Assembly (NCBI RefSeq): GCF_039595935.1
Contig: NZ_JBCNKR010000004.1
Span: forward strand, 1,487,001-1,551,000
Origin: Flavobacterium sp.
GTDB lineage: Bacteria; Bacteroidota; Bacteroidia; Flavobacteriales; Flavobacteriaceae
DNA: 64,000 nucleotides
Direction: 5' to 3'
This document shows positions 56,004 to 64,000 of the stretch, in pieces. The position numbers and the translations under genes were made by a program. Position 1 is the stretch's first letter. Each line of letters opens with the position of its first letter. The notes below the pieces were generated by a model. It saw only the letters and a list, made by a program, of their open reading frames with translations, was not told where the DNA came from and did not search any database.

Positions 56004-56288
56004 TTAACGCAAAGGGCGCGAAGGGTTTTCGCAGTCGCAATGATTTTTAATTGGTAAGTTTCATAAACTATAAAGTCCGCAAAGCTTAATATTAAGAAAG
56101 CTTTGCGAACTTTGTGGTTATTTTTTTTCAGCCACAGATTAAAAGGATTAAACAGATTAAACCTTTGCCCCCTTTGCGAAAACCCTTAGCGCCCTTTGCG
56201 GTTAAATTTTTCAGCCACAGATTAAAGGATTAAACAGATTAAATCTTTGTGTCCTTTGCGAAAACCCTTCGCGCCCTTTGCAGTTAAA
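56004..56288. repeat. Array of inverted and direct repeats
   Basis: The 298-nt gap 55996-56293 holds no gene. Two direct copies of about 77 nt (56129-56206 and 56212-56288) begin CAGCCACAGATTAAA and end TTTGCGGTTAAA or TTTGCAGTTAAA. A third partial copy in inverted orientation lies at 56004-56033 (core GGGCGCGAAGGGTTTTCG). Between them CCGCAAAGCTT and AAGCTTTGCG (about 56074-56112) form another hairpin. It is a nested array of one stereotyped repeat family. Confidence 0.75.
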
Positions 56289-56293
56289 CATTT

Positions 56294-57481
56294 CTACAAA
56301 TGCAATTGGATTTTAAATTTATTGAAGATTTTCATTACGTACAGCATTATAATCGAAAATACTAACGCCCAGATAATTCCGGGAACGCCTACTCTAAAAT
56401 AACCCGGAATAATATGCAGATTAACAACCTTGCAGAAATAATAAATAACGCCCGGCAAAATATAAATCAATAACGGATTTGCTGCGGCGGGCATAAAAAA
56501 CTCACTCCATTTGGTTTGTTTTTTTACTTCCATCAACCAATATAAAAAGTAAAATAAAACCGTACAAAGTCCGGCAGAAATCATGGTCCAGGCCGGAGTT
56601 CCCTGTATTTTTGAGATTCCGTAAAATTGTCGCAGAAAAAATCCAACGGAGAAAAATAATGCTATAAATACAATTACAGGCCAATTGATTTTATTTTCGA
56701 TTTTTCGGTCAAAAAATAATAACGAAATTATTATTCCGGCTGTGACCAATGCTGCATGTGTTAAATGTCCGGCAATAAAACCGAGCCATTCCGGTAAAAC
56801 TAAACCTTTAGTCAAATTTGCAGAGTTTAAAGCGACACAGATTACCAGAAAAACAATCATTGCCCACAGTCTACCCGAAACCAGCCAGTAATAAATTACC
56901 GAAATAAGATATGCCCAGCCTATTAAGCCCAGAATTCCCCACCATTTTGGCGTGATTCCTACTTTACCGGTTTCTTCCTGAACGTATAAAAAGTACAGGG
57001 CAATTAAAACCAGTATTCCGCCATATTGAAGAATATATTTTAACCAAACTGAAAAATCTTTTGGATATTTATTCCAAATAGGAATGGGCATTGAATACGC
57101 CAAAAGTCCCCAAAAAGCAGGTTCAATAATCATTTTTGAAGCGTCAAAACCATATTCGGCATTTACCATATAAACCCCTATAATGATTAAGGCCAAAGCT
57201 CGTTTTAAAGTATGCGTCCAGATTACTTTTGGACTGTCGCCTTTTATTAATCTGGCATTAAAAGCAAACGGAACCGACATTCCGACTATGAAAAGAAAGG
57301 CAGGAAAAACTAAATCTACAAAAGTCATGGCATCGGCATCTGCCGGCATGTGTTTCATCCATTGCGGTACATTTTGAATGCTTGCTAACTCATTTACAAA
57401 TATCATTACAAAAATGGTAATTCCACGTAAAGCATCAATCGAAATAATCCTTTGATTGTATAAATTCTCCTTTATTTTCAT
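56294..57481 (-). CDS. DUF5009/HGSNAT-like membrane acyltransferase, second copy
   Basis: The 395-residue protein has about ten membrane segments. It opens RIISIDALRGITIFVMIFVNELA and TFVDLVFPAFLFIVGMSVPFAF, the same family as the protein at 40313-41584 but clearly diverged. Related proteins are thought to acetylate amino sugars across the inner membrane. The 3' flank is a repeat array. TATATTTG (57500-57507, minus strand) is a good -7 candidate 19 nt before the start codon. Confidence 0.85.
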   Translation of the reverse strand: MKIKENLYNQRIISIDALRGITIFVMIFVNELASIQNVPQWMKHMPADADAMTFVDLVFPAFLFIVGMSVPFAFNARLIKGDSPKVIWTHTLKRALALIIIGVYMVNAEYGFDASKMIIEPAFWGLLAYSMPIPIWNKYPKDFSVWLKYILQYGGILVLIALYFLYVQEETGKVGITPKWWGILGLIGWAYLISVIYYWLVSGRLWAMIVFLVICVALNSANLTKGLVLPEWLGFIAGHLTHAALVTAGIIISLLFFDRKIENKINWPVIVFIALFFSVGFFLRQFYGISKIQGTPAWTMISAGLCTVLFYFLYWLMEVKKQTKWSEFFMPAAANPLLIYILPGVIYYFCKVVNLHIIPGYFRVGVPGIIWALVFSIIMLYVMKIFNKFKIQLHL

Positions 57482-57499
57482 AAAATTTTACTTTTTATT

Positions 57500-57507
57500 C
57501 AAATATA
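57500..57507 (-). promoter_or_regulatory. Candidate -7 element of the second DUF5009 gene
   Basis: On the minus strand TATATTTG fits TAnnTTTG, 19 nt before the start codon. No -33 TTG was found at the right distance. Confidence 0.4.
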
Positions 57508-57605
57508 ACATAATTATAAAATGCCGGTTACATTGTTACATAAATTTCTTTTAAATATTCTTTTGAGGGTAAACAAAAACAATATCTATTTTTTATTTTT
57601 GCAGA

Positions 57606-58343
57606 ATGTTTTCATTCTTTAAATCAAAACCTTTTCTAAAAGATCTTTTAGCGGGCGACTTTGTCGACATTCATTCTCATTTACTTCCGGGAATTGATGA
57701 CGGTGCGAGGAACATTAAAAAAACCATAAAACTGGCTAAAGCTTTTGAGGAATTGGGAATTTCTCAATTTGTTACCACTCCGCATATCAGCCATTATGTC
57801 TGGAATAATTCTGAAGAAGATATTGTAAACAAATTAAACGAAACTCAGGTTTTATTAAAAGAAGAAAATATTACTATTCCGTTTAAAGCTGCATCTGAAT
57901 ATTTTATGGATGACTGGTTTGTGAATCATCTTAAAACGGGAAAACTTTTGACTCTTAAGGATAATTATATTTTAGTTGAAATCTCGTATTTGAGCGCTCC
58001 TTTAAATTTATATAAAATCATTTTTGATATTCAGCTTGCGGGTTATGTTCCGGTTTTGGCACATCCTGAAAGGTATTTATATTATCATAAAAACTTTGCT
58101 GAATATGAAAAATTAAAAAAAGCGGGCTGTTTGTTTCAACTGAATTTATTGGCTGTTATGGGATATTATGGCAGCGAAATCACAAAAACTGCTGAGCTTT
58201 TATTAAAAAAAGGGATGTATGATTTTTCAGGAACTGATGTACATCACGGCAAACATATCGAATCTTTACATGAAAAAATCAAAATAGATTCTGCTGAAAA
58301 TTTAAAAGAGGTTATTGCTAATAATCAGTTTTTTAGATTTTAA
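57606..58343 (+). CDS. CpsB/CapC-family (YwqE-type) tyrosine phosphatase
   Basis: The 245-residue cytoplasmic protein is a PHP-domain phosphatase. It has DIHSHLLPGIDDGARN (metal ligands from Asp21, His23, His25), QFVTTPHISHYVW, YVPVLAHPERYLYY and FSGTDVHHGKH. Such enzymes dephosphorylate the tyrosine kinases that control capsule or exopolysaccharide synthesis. It converges, with 1 nt between stops, on a WcaJ-type transferase gene. This fits a polysaccharide role, although no kinase or export gene is present here. Confidence 0.92.
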   Translation: MFSFFKSKPFLKDLLAGDFVDIHSHLLPGIDDGARNIKKTIKLAKAFEELGISQFVTTPHISHYVWNNSEEDIVNKLNETQVLLKEENITIPFKAASEYFMDDWFVNHLKTGKLLTLKDNYILVEISYLSAPLNLYKIIFDIQLAGYVPVLAHPERYLYYHKNFAEYEKLKKAGCLFQLNLLAVMGYYGSEITKTAELLLKKGMYDFSGTDVHHGKHIESLHEKIKIDSAENLKEVIANNQFFRF

Positions 58344-58344
58344 A

Positions 58345-59757
58345 CTAATAGGCGTTTTCTTCACCTTTTAAAACGTTTATTATAGTGCGCACTATAATTT
58401 TTATATCCAGAAGCAGACTCCAGTTTTCGATGTACCAAATATCGTATTCTACTCTGTTCTCCATATCGATGAGTTCTTTGGTTTCTCCTCTAAAGCCATT
58501 TACCTGCGCCCAGCCTGTTATTCCGGGTTTTGCAAATTGCCGAACTAAATAATTGTTGATTAATTCGCTGTATTCTTTAGCAAGATTAACCATGTGAGGT
58601 CTTGGCCCCACTACAGACATGTCTCCCCAAAAAACATTAAAAAACTGCGGCAGTTCGTCTATGCTGGTTTTTCGGATGAAAGCACCAAATTTTGTGATAC
58701 GGCTGTCTCCTTTTCCTGCCTGTTTATTGTCTGCCAGATCGTTTATATACATGCTTCTGAATTTTAAGCAGGTAAAAGAGCGGTTATCGCGCCCTGATCG
58801 TTTTTGTTTAAAGAAAACCGGCCCAGGCGATTCTAATTTTATAATGAGCATGACTACCGGAAACAGCCACGGAAATATGAGCAAAATAACCAATGCCGAA
58901 AAACAAACATCGAATGCTTTCTTTATTAATTTATTAACCGCAAATTCCAACGGTTCTCTGCGAAGCATTAAAACGGGCGTATTTTCATAAAAAGTAATTT
59001 CGACTTTATTTGATTTTGTATACAATTGAAAATCAGGAATAAATTTAATCCTGATCATGTTTTGCTCACAAATTTTAATGAGTTTATTTATTACTTCGAT
59101 TTTATCTATATGAAGTGCAACGTACATTTCGTCTACATTTTCTTTTAAGATAAAATCTTCGATGGCATCGAAATTTCCTAATATATTGTCTGAGACTGTA
59201 GTTTCTGTTTTATCATCAAAAAAGCCCAGAAATTTGTAACCATAGGTTAAATCTTTGGCGAGGATTTTCTGCATTCTCTCTCCTGTTTCGTTTGCTCCTA
59301 CAATAATGATTTTCTTGAAATTATATCCTTTTGATCTTATTTCTTTTAAAAGCTTCATTGAAATATATCTGGAGATCAACAGAATTCCGAAAAAGAAAAT
59401 GTAGAAATATAAAAGCCTTAATCTTGAAATATCTGTGAATTTTAAGAAAACAACAAAAATTGCGATCAGGAAAGCATGCATTACCAATTTCCGAATGGTT
59501 CTCGAAAGGATCGATTCGATACGTTCAATTCGAATCATTCGATAGGAATCTTTGTTTAAAAGTAATCCTATCCAAATTAAATTAGCCAGCAGTGAAACTG
59601 TTTTTTCTTCCTTGATCCAAAGTCCGTCAAGGTTTCCAAATCTGGCTAAAAAAGACAAAACAATAGCTGAATTTAGCAAAATAACATCCCAGCATACAAA
59701 CAAAAGTTTGAAATATCGGGACATTCTAAAACGTGATAATTCTTCTAAAATTTTCAT
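58345..59757 (-). CDS. Polyprenyl-phosphate sugar-1-phosphate transferase (WcaJ type)
   Basis: The 470-residue protein has four N-terminal membrane segments, a nucleotide-binding-like middle domain (KKIIIVGANETGERM) and one more membrane helix (about 290-310). The catalytic part has FFKQKRSGRDNRSFTCLKFRSM, RKTSIDELPQFFNVFWGDMSVVGPRPHM and KPGITGWAQVNGFRG. It starts exopolysaccharide repeat units by moving a sugar-1-phosphate, often glucose, from UDP-sugar to undecaprenyl phosphate. The sugar is inferred from the family. Confidence 0.93.
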   Translation of the reverse strand: MKILEELSRFRMSRYFKLLFVCWDVILLNSAIVLSFLARFGNLDGLWIKEEKTVSLLANLIWIGLLLNKDSYRMIRIERIESILSRTIRKLVMHAFLIAIFVVFLKFTDISRLRLLYFYIFFFGILLISRYISMKLLKEIRSKGYNFKKIIIVGANETGERMQKILAKDLTYGYKFLGFFDDKTETTVSDNILGNFDAIEDFILKENVDEMYVALHIDKIEVINKLIKICEQNMIRIKFIPDFQLYTKSNKVEITFYENTPVLMLRREPLEFAVNKLIKKAFDVCFSALVILLIFPWLFPVVMLIIKLESPGPVFFKQKRSGRDNRSFTCLKFRSMYINDLADNKQAGKGDSRITKFGAFIRKTSIDELPQFFNVFWGDMSVVGPRPHMVNLAKEYSELINNYLVRQFAKPGITGWAQVNGFRGETKELIDMENRVEYDIWYIENWSLLLDIKIIVRTIINVLKGEENAY

Positions 59758-59889
59758 ATTTACTTGCTAAATCTGGCTCTTAAAATTTCAATTGCAAAAT
59801 AACGTTTTAATTATATTAATAATCTTATTTTTTTTAGTGTATTCTTTAAAAATTTACCTTTATATTAATCCCAATTTAAAAGGCAGATC

Positions 59890-60771
59890 ATGCGCGGATT
59901 TATTTTATTCTTTTTTATAACTGTTTTTTCAGCTTACTCTCAAAAACTCAAACCAGAGTATTCTGTAAAATTAAGCGATTCTATTAAAGAAACTTCCGGT
60001 TTAACTGCTTTCAATAATTTGTTATGGACACACAATGATGATCATGACAAAACTATTTACGGTCTGGATTCTTTGGGAAAAATTAAAAAGAAAATTATTC
60101 TTGAAAATGTTGTAAATCATGACTGGGAAGAGATTTCGCAGGATAGTTCGTTTTTATATATTGGTGATTTTGGAAATAATTACAGCGGAAACAGACAGGA
60201 TTTGAATATTCTGAAAATAGAAAAAAAATCATTTTTAGAACAACATCCGGTTATCGAAAAAATATCTTTTCAATATGCTGATCAAACTGATTTTTCAGCA
60301 CAAAATCACAATTCGACCGATTTTGATTGTGAAGCTTTTATTGTTTCTAAAGACAGTATTTATTTGTTTACCAAACAATGGAAATCGTCTAAAACGGATA
60401 TTTATGTTTTACCTAATGTTCCCGGAAATCATATTGCTAAATTTAAAAATACATTAAACACTCAGGGCTTAGTGACGGGCGCCGCTTTTGTAGAAGAAAA
60501 GAAAATTATTGTTCTCTGTGGCTATTCTAAAACCGGAAAATCGTTTCTTTATCTTTTATATGATTTTAAAAATGATGATTTTTTATCCGGAAATAAACAG
60601 CGAATTGGTCTCAAACTTCCCTTCCATCAAATTGAAGGAATTGCGACAAAAGACGGTCTTCATTATTTTATTACGAATGAATCTTTGGTTCGGAAACCTA
60701 TTATAAATAATCCTCAGCAAATTCATTATTTAGATTTGAGTTCTTTTCTGAGTTCCTATTTTCATAAATAA
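59890..60771 (+). CDS. Secreted propeller-like protein (SdiA-regulated / esterase-like phytase type)
   Basis: The 293-residue protein has a signal peptide (FFFITVFSAYSQ). It looks like a small beta-propeller, with SIKETSGLTAFNNLLWTHND, HDWEEISQDSSFLYIGDFGNN, DFDCEAFIVSKDSIYLFTKQW and LPFHQIEGIATKDGLHYF. These are the patterns of SdiA-regulated and esterase-like phytase domains, whose acidic residues bind calcium. The function of such Bacteroidota proteins is uncertain. It stands alone, with a strong hairpin behind it. Confidence 0.8.
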   Translation: MRGFILFFFITVFSAYSQKLKPEYSVKLSDSIKETSGLTAFNNLLWTHNDDHDKTIYGLDSLGKIKKKIILENVVNHDWEEISQDSSFLYIGDFGNNYSGNRQDLNILKIEKKSFLEQHPVIEKISFQYADQTDFSAQNHNSTDFDCEAFIVSKDSIYLFTKQWKSSKTDIYVLPNVPGNHIAKFKNTLNTQGLVTGAAFVEEKKIIVLCGYSKTGKSFLYLLYDFKNDDFLSGNKQRIGLKLPFHQIEGIATKDGLHYFITNESLVRKPIINNPQQIHYLDLSSFLSSYFHK

Positions 60772-60774
60772 AGA

Positions 60775-60820
60775 TTTTGCGGAATTTGATTTCTTATTTA
60801 AATCAAATTCCGCAAAAAAC
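60775..60820. terminator. Long-stem terminator between converging genes
   Basis: A perfect 18-nt stem (60775-60792 with 60800-60817, core GCGGAATTTGATTT) with a 7-nt loop is T-rich on the left and A-rich on the right. It can serve both converging genes. Confidence 0.85.
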
Positions 60821-60846
60821 TTATTTATTTTATTTTAGATAATAAA

Positions 60847-63180
60847 TTAAAAGAAGGTATCCCAAACTTCACCGGCGAATAATTTCCCAAATTTGGTTAC
60901 AGCACTTATCGATTCTTTAGTGTTATCCGGGTAAATCGCTTTCATTGTCTGAAGCTGTTTCATGAAATCTCCTATCGCAATTTTCAGGATTCCTTTTCCC
61001 ATTACTTTGCTTTTATTTTCATCTTCATACACGGTTATATAAAGTGTTGTTGTATCTGACCAAATATCAAAACCTTTATCGTCTCGTATGTCTTTAAAAC
61101 CGTAGAAATAATAGGCAGGTCCTTCATACGTTTTAAGCTGCATGCTATACTTCATTAGTTTTGTTTTGGTGTCATTTTCATCTTTTACAAATAAATTAAA
61201 AATCCCATTGGTAATAGTAATTGGATGTTTTGAAAGCGCCGGACAATGAACGGTACCAATCATACCAGCTCTGTGATTGCTGTCTATCGAAAAAGCTTCA
61301 ACATCCTGCGATTGAATGGTTAAAGTGAATTCGAATGGTGAATTATTGCTTTCTCCTTCGTCATATCCTCTTCTGAAATCTTCTTTTTCGTTCAGTGAAA
61401 TAAAACCTCGCATTGTTTCGGTAAAGGAAACACCAACTTCGTATTCCTTTAAAGGTGATTCAGTTACGGTTTTAAAATCATAATTCAGTGTTTTTTGATT
61501 TTCTTCTATAATGATTTTTGAATTTCTTTCTGCTAAAGCTGAAATCGTCAACAGCGGATTTGTCCCTAACGGACGCGGGATTATGGATCCATCCATTACA
61601 TACAATCCCTGATGTAAATCATTTTTACTTGTATTGGTGTAAACCTGACCACAGTGGTTGGTAACGCTTGTTGCGGGATCATCGCCCATTGCACAGCCAC
61701 CTAATGGATGAACGGTTACCATATCATAATTGGTTAGTTTATTCCATTGCGGATTGGGTACGTAAGTTCCGCCCAATGCTTTTGTGGCTTCTTTAAGTTT
61801 GCCGTTTACTTTTTGAAAAATCTTTTGCTTTCCTACATCCGGCCAATTTATTTCGAGTCTGTTATTTTCTAACTGCATTGAACCATCTCCGTCGTCATGT
61901 GTCATTACTAGATAGACTTGTGTATTATTTAGCGAACCAAAATATGGTCCTCTGAAAATACTTGTGGCTTCTCTTTTTTGTTCGTTTACCCAATCCTGCC
62001 AGTTTTCATCGGTATGGTTTACAAAAAATTTAGAAATTGAGGTAAAAGCTCCGGTAAGTAAAGGCGATATAGCACCTGGTATGCTTCCTTCTTCGAGTGT
62101 CATTCCTTCGTCGAGAATGTCTCTTTCGCGCATGTCGATTATGGAAGTAATACAAGGGCCAACTGGTTCTTTTTCTTTATCATCAAAAAATTTCCCTAAA
62201 CCAATACCGTTCATTTTGACATCATTATTGTAACCAAAACCCAGCACATCGCCATTGCCTGTAAAATGTTTTCCGAGTGCTGTTGATACACTCAAACCTT
62301 TTTCGCGCGAGCGTAATAAGATTTCGGTACTTCCTAAAGAGCCTGCGGATATAATTACATTATCAGCAGTTATGCATAATGGCGGTGCATCAAATTTTTC
62401 ACGTCCAACATGGTACGAGTCAAAATATACCAGCCATTTATTGTCTTTTCGTTCTACATACTGCACGCCTGTTTCACAGAATATTTCGGCTCCATGATTA
62501 ACCGCATCCGGGAGGTAATTCATTGTAAGCATGTTTTTTGCAGAATGATTACAACCCGTTACGCAATCGCCGCAGTTGTTGCATTTTTTTTGTTTTACAC
62601 CTACATGATTTTCTTTATCATCATATTCGAAATTCACGTTAATATCCAGATATCTGAATTTTTCGTTCATTGCCGCCGCAGAAACTTTCATCCCTTTTGT
62701 TTTGGCAAGTTCAGGAAAACCTGGTGTATTTTCAGGATAAGGAGAAGGTTTGAGCATTTGTCTTGCTTTTTGAAATCCTTCTCTAAGAGATTCCATATCA
62801 TTTCTAATCGCTGCAGGCCATCTTAAATCATCAAAAACACGAGATTCTGGCTCTATCGAAACATTGGCATTTACATTTGAAGTTCCGCCCAAAGCACAGC
62901 CTTTAAAAACACTTATTTCCCTGCCCATGTAAAATTCATACAAGCCGTTTTTACTGCCTATATGTTTAGTATCGGTATTGACTTGCATTTCTTTTACTGC
63001 ATCATCTAAATCTTCCGGATATTCGCCGGGCTGAAATTCTTTTCCTTTTTCTAAAAGACATACCTGAATTCCAGCACGTGACAGGCGCGATGCCGCAATA
63101 CTCCCGCCATAACCGGAACCGATAATAATAAAGGGATAATGCGATTTAATTGACGTAATTGGTTTTGATAGACGTTTCAT
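60847..63180 (-). CDS. GMC-family FAD oxidoreductase with ferredoxin-like cysteine cluster
   Basis: The 777-residue protein starts with an FAD-binding fold (PFIIIGSGYGGSIAASRLSR) and has FKGCALGGTSNVNANVS, IISAGSLGSTEILLRS, VHPLGGCAMGD and GSIIPRPLGTNPLLTISALAER, the GMC core as in cholesterol oxidases. Residues 200-210 (CNNCGDCVTGC) form a CX2CX2CX3C motif as in [4Fe-4S] ferredoxins. About 220 further C-terminal residues form an extra beta-rich domain. The substrate may be a sterol-like or lipid alcohol. It starts 6 nt after the stop of the membrane-protein gene, so both are one operon. Confidence 0.88.
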   Translation of the reverse strand: MKRLSKPITSIKSHYPFIIIGSGYGGSIAASRLSRAGIQVCLLEKGKEFQPGEYPEDLDDAVKEMQVNTDTKHIGSKNGLYEFYMGREISVFKGCALGGTSNVNANVSIEPESRVFDDLRWPAAIRNDMESLREGFQKARQMLKPSPYPENTPGFPELAKTKGMKVSAAAMNEKFRYLDINVNFEYDDKENHVGVKQKKCNNCGDCVTGCNHSAKNMLTMNYLPDAVNHGAEIFCETGVQYVERKDNKWLVYFDSYHVGREKFDAPPLCITADNVIISAGSLGSTEILLRSREKGLSVSTALGKHFTGNGDVLGFGYNNDVKMNGIGLGKFFDDKEKEPVGPCITSIIDMRERDILDEGMTLEEGSIPGAISPLLTGAFTSISKFFVNHTDENWQDWVNEQKREATSIFRGPYFGSLNNTQVYLVMTHDDGDGSMQLENNRLEINWPDVGKQKIFQKVNGKLKEATKALGGTYVPNPQWNKLTNYDMVTVHPLGGCAMGDDPATSVTNHCGQVYTNTSKNDLHQGLYVMDGSIIPRPLGTNPLLTISALAERNSKIIIEENQKTLNYDFKTVTESPLKEYEVGVSFTETMRGFISLNEKEDFRRGYDEGESNNSPFEFTLTIQSQDVEAFSIDSNHRAGMIGTVHCPALSKHPITITNGIFNLFVKDENDTKTKLMKYSMQLKTYEGPAYYFYGFKDIRDDKGFDIWSDTTTLYITVYEDENKSKVMGKGILKIAIGDFMKQLQTMKAIYPDNTKESISAVTKFGKLFAGEVWDTFF

Positions 63181-63186
63181 GTTTTG

Positions 63187-63999
63187 TTATTTTTTAATGA
63201 TGATTGGTGGTTCTATTAAAAAAACTTCAGGAGAATCTTCTGAAGTAAACTTAATATCTTCTCCTGTTTCGTCTTGCTTCCATTGACTAACGACTTTTTT
63301 TATTCCAACCGGATAAATCGTAAGATCGCCATCACTGTTAATGTGCATTCTGAGGAAATTTTTATAATGTTCATATGAAAATGATGAAGAAGCTTCTGTA
63401 ATATGTATGTTAAAAAAGTAACCGCTTACAAATAGATATATTCCCATAAACAGTCCGTTTAAAAGTGCGCTTACCAACACGCAGTATGCCAGAACAATTG
63501 CAATTTTACAAGGTTCGTTTATTTCAAAAGAAGGATTGTAAAAGAAAGACTGAGCGATATATGTCGAAAAAAAGATGGCCAGCAAATGGAACTGCCCATG
63601 AAAAAAGCCCCATAAATAAAACCATTTTGTGCGTGCCGTATCGGTAAAAAAGGTAAAACCAATTAATACCAACAGCGACATAAAAAGCAGTATTGGATTG
63701 TAAATTATGTCGTCAAAAAGTTCACTTATATAAGTAATAAAACCTGAGAAAAATGACTCACCAAATGTGTTACTGCCAATATCACCCGCTGCGACTATAT
63801 TCCATAAAAAAGCTAATGCCAGAAATCCCATAAGAAGGCAGAAGAACTTATTGAAATAAGGAAAAATGAGATTTAAAAAAATCAGTTTTTTAGAAAGTTT
63901 TCTGGAAGGAAAAGTCATTTCGAGATTTGGATATGATTTTAGTGTGGATTTCATAAAAACGTAATCTTCGCTTAATTTATCCAATGATTTAGGCAGCAT
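63187..63999 (-). CDS. Membrane protein, probably the C-terminal part of a metallophosphoesterase (partial)
   Basis: The frame is open at the window edge; the ATG at 63997-63999 may be internal, so the true start is probably outside. In the 270 visible residues four to five membrane segments (about 45-210) are followed by SYEHYKNFLRMHINSDGDLTIYPVGIKKV. I recall this ending from large metallophosphoesterases that accompany GMC oxidoreductases, but the catalytic domain is not visible here. Treat the assignment as an inference. Confidence 0.55.
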   Translation of the reverse strand: MLPKSLDKLSEDYVFMKSTLKSYPNLEMTFPSRKLSKKLIFLNLIFPYFNKFFCLLMGFLALAFLWNIVAAGDIGSNTFGESFFSGFITYISELFDDIIYNPILLFMSLLVLIGFTFFTDTARTKWFYLWGFFHGQFHLLAIFFSTYIAQSFFYNPSFEINEPCKIAIVLAYCVLVSALLNGLFMGIYLFVSGYFFNIHITEASSSFSYEHYKNFLRMHINSDGDLTIYPVGIKKVVSQWKQDETGEDIKFTSEDSPEVFLIEPPIIIKK

Positions 64000-64000
64000 G

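Noticed and set aside
57594..57601. TATTTTTG as a promoter for the CpsB-type gene
   Set aside because: It ends only 4 nt before the ATG, so the transcript would start at or inside the coding region. It is probably a chance match in T-rich DNA.

Overview
The window is chromosomal DNA of a Flavobacterium-like member of the Bacteroidota. The supporting signs are AT-rich intergenic DNA, -7 promoter elements of the TAnnTTTG type, few Shine-Dalgarno sequences, a SusC-type outer-membrane receptor, two large secreted proteins with gliding/type-9-secretion C-terminal domains, a bacillithiol gene (bshC), and the rpmB-rpmG-DUF4295-ftsY ribosomal cluster usual in this phylum. No tRNA, rRNA, CRISPR array, insertion sequence or prophage was seen.

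Positions 1-19600 form a beta-mannan (probably acetylated glucomannan) utilisation region. A SusC receptor, cut by the left window edge, and a cupin/AraC regulator lie on the minus strand. Divergent from them runs a plus-strand series: GH26 mannanase lipoprotein, GPH-type sugar symporter, GH130 mannosyl-glucose phosphorylase, mannobiose 2-epimerase, a small secreted carbohydrate-binding-like protein, a second GH26 lipoprotein and a GH5_7 mannanase lipoprotein. The implied route is surface cleavage of mannan, outer-membrane import, transport into the cytoplasm, epimerisation of mannobiose to mannosyl-glucose, and phosphorolysis to mannose-1-phosphate plus glucose. After an aldo/keto reductase and a small DUF433/DUF5615 toxin-antitoxin pair come, on the minus strand, a GH3 beta-glucosidase and two SGNH/CE2 esterases that fit removal of acetyl and glucosyl groups.

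Positions 19792-26000 hold an NlpC/P60 hydrolase, a DUF1573 protein, a histidine kinase/response regulator pair, a metallo-beta-lactamase-fold hydrolase and a B12-binding radical SAM protein with a repeat-derived insertion in its reading frame. Positions 26089-35972 carry two adjacent giant T9SS type-B cargo proteins whose 3' ends are nearly identical.

From 36048 to 55995 the genes are mostly housekeeping: SdpI/SdpR-like pair, MFS transporter, bshC, DUF5009 protein, ndk, DUF721 protein, a class-C-type serine hydrolase, ftsY with a 59-residue membrane protein behind it, DUF4295, rpmG, rpmB, cinA, an Hpt protein, an FAH-family enzyme, a DnaQ-like exonuclease, a 2-oxo-acid dehydrogenase E2, a GT2 glycosyltransferase and an Omp85-like barrel. 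The last part has a second DUF5009 protein, a CpsB/YwqE-type phosphatase, a WcaJ-type sugar-phosphate transferase, a secreted propeller-like protein, and a GMC oxidoreductase with a ferredoxin-like cysteine cluster next to a truncated membrane protein at the right edge.

A striking general feature is the number of palindromic and structured intergenic repeats of several sequence types (5205-5300, 11002-11115, 12495-12589, 13612-13830, 16850-17088, 42126-42167, 43841-43920, 50440-50504, 56004-56288). One repeat-like sequence lies inside a coding region (25089-25124).
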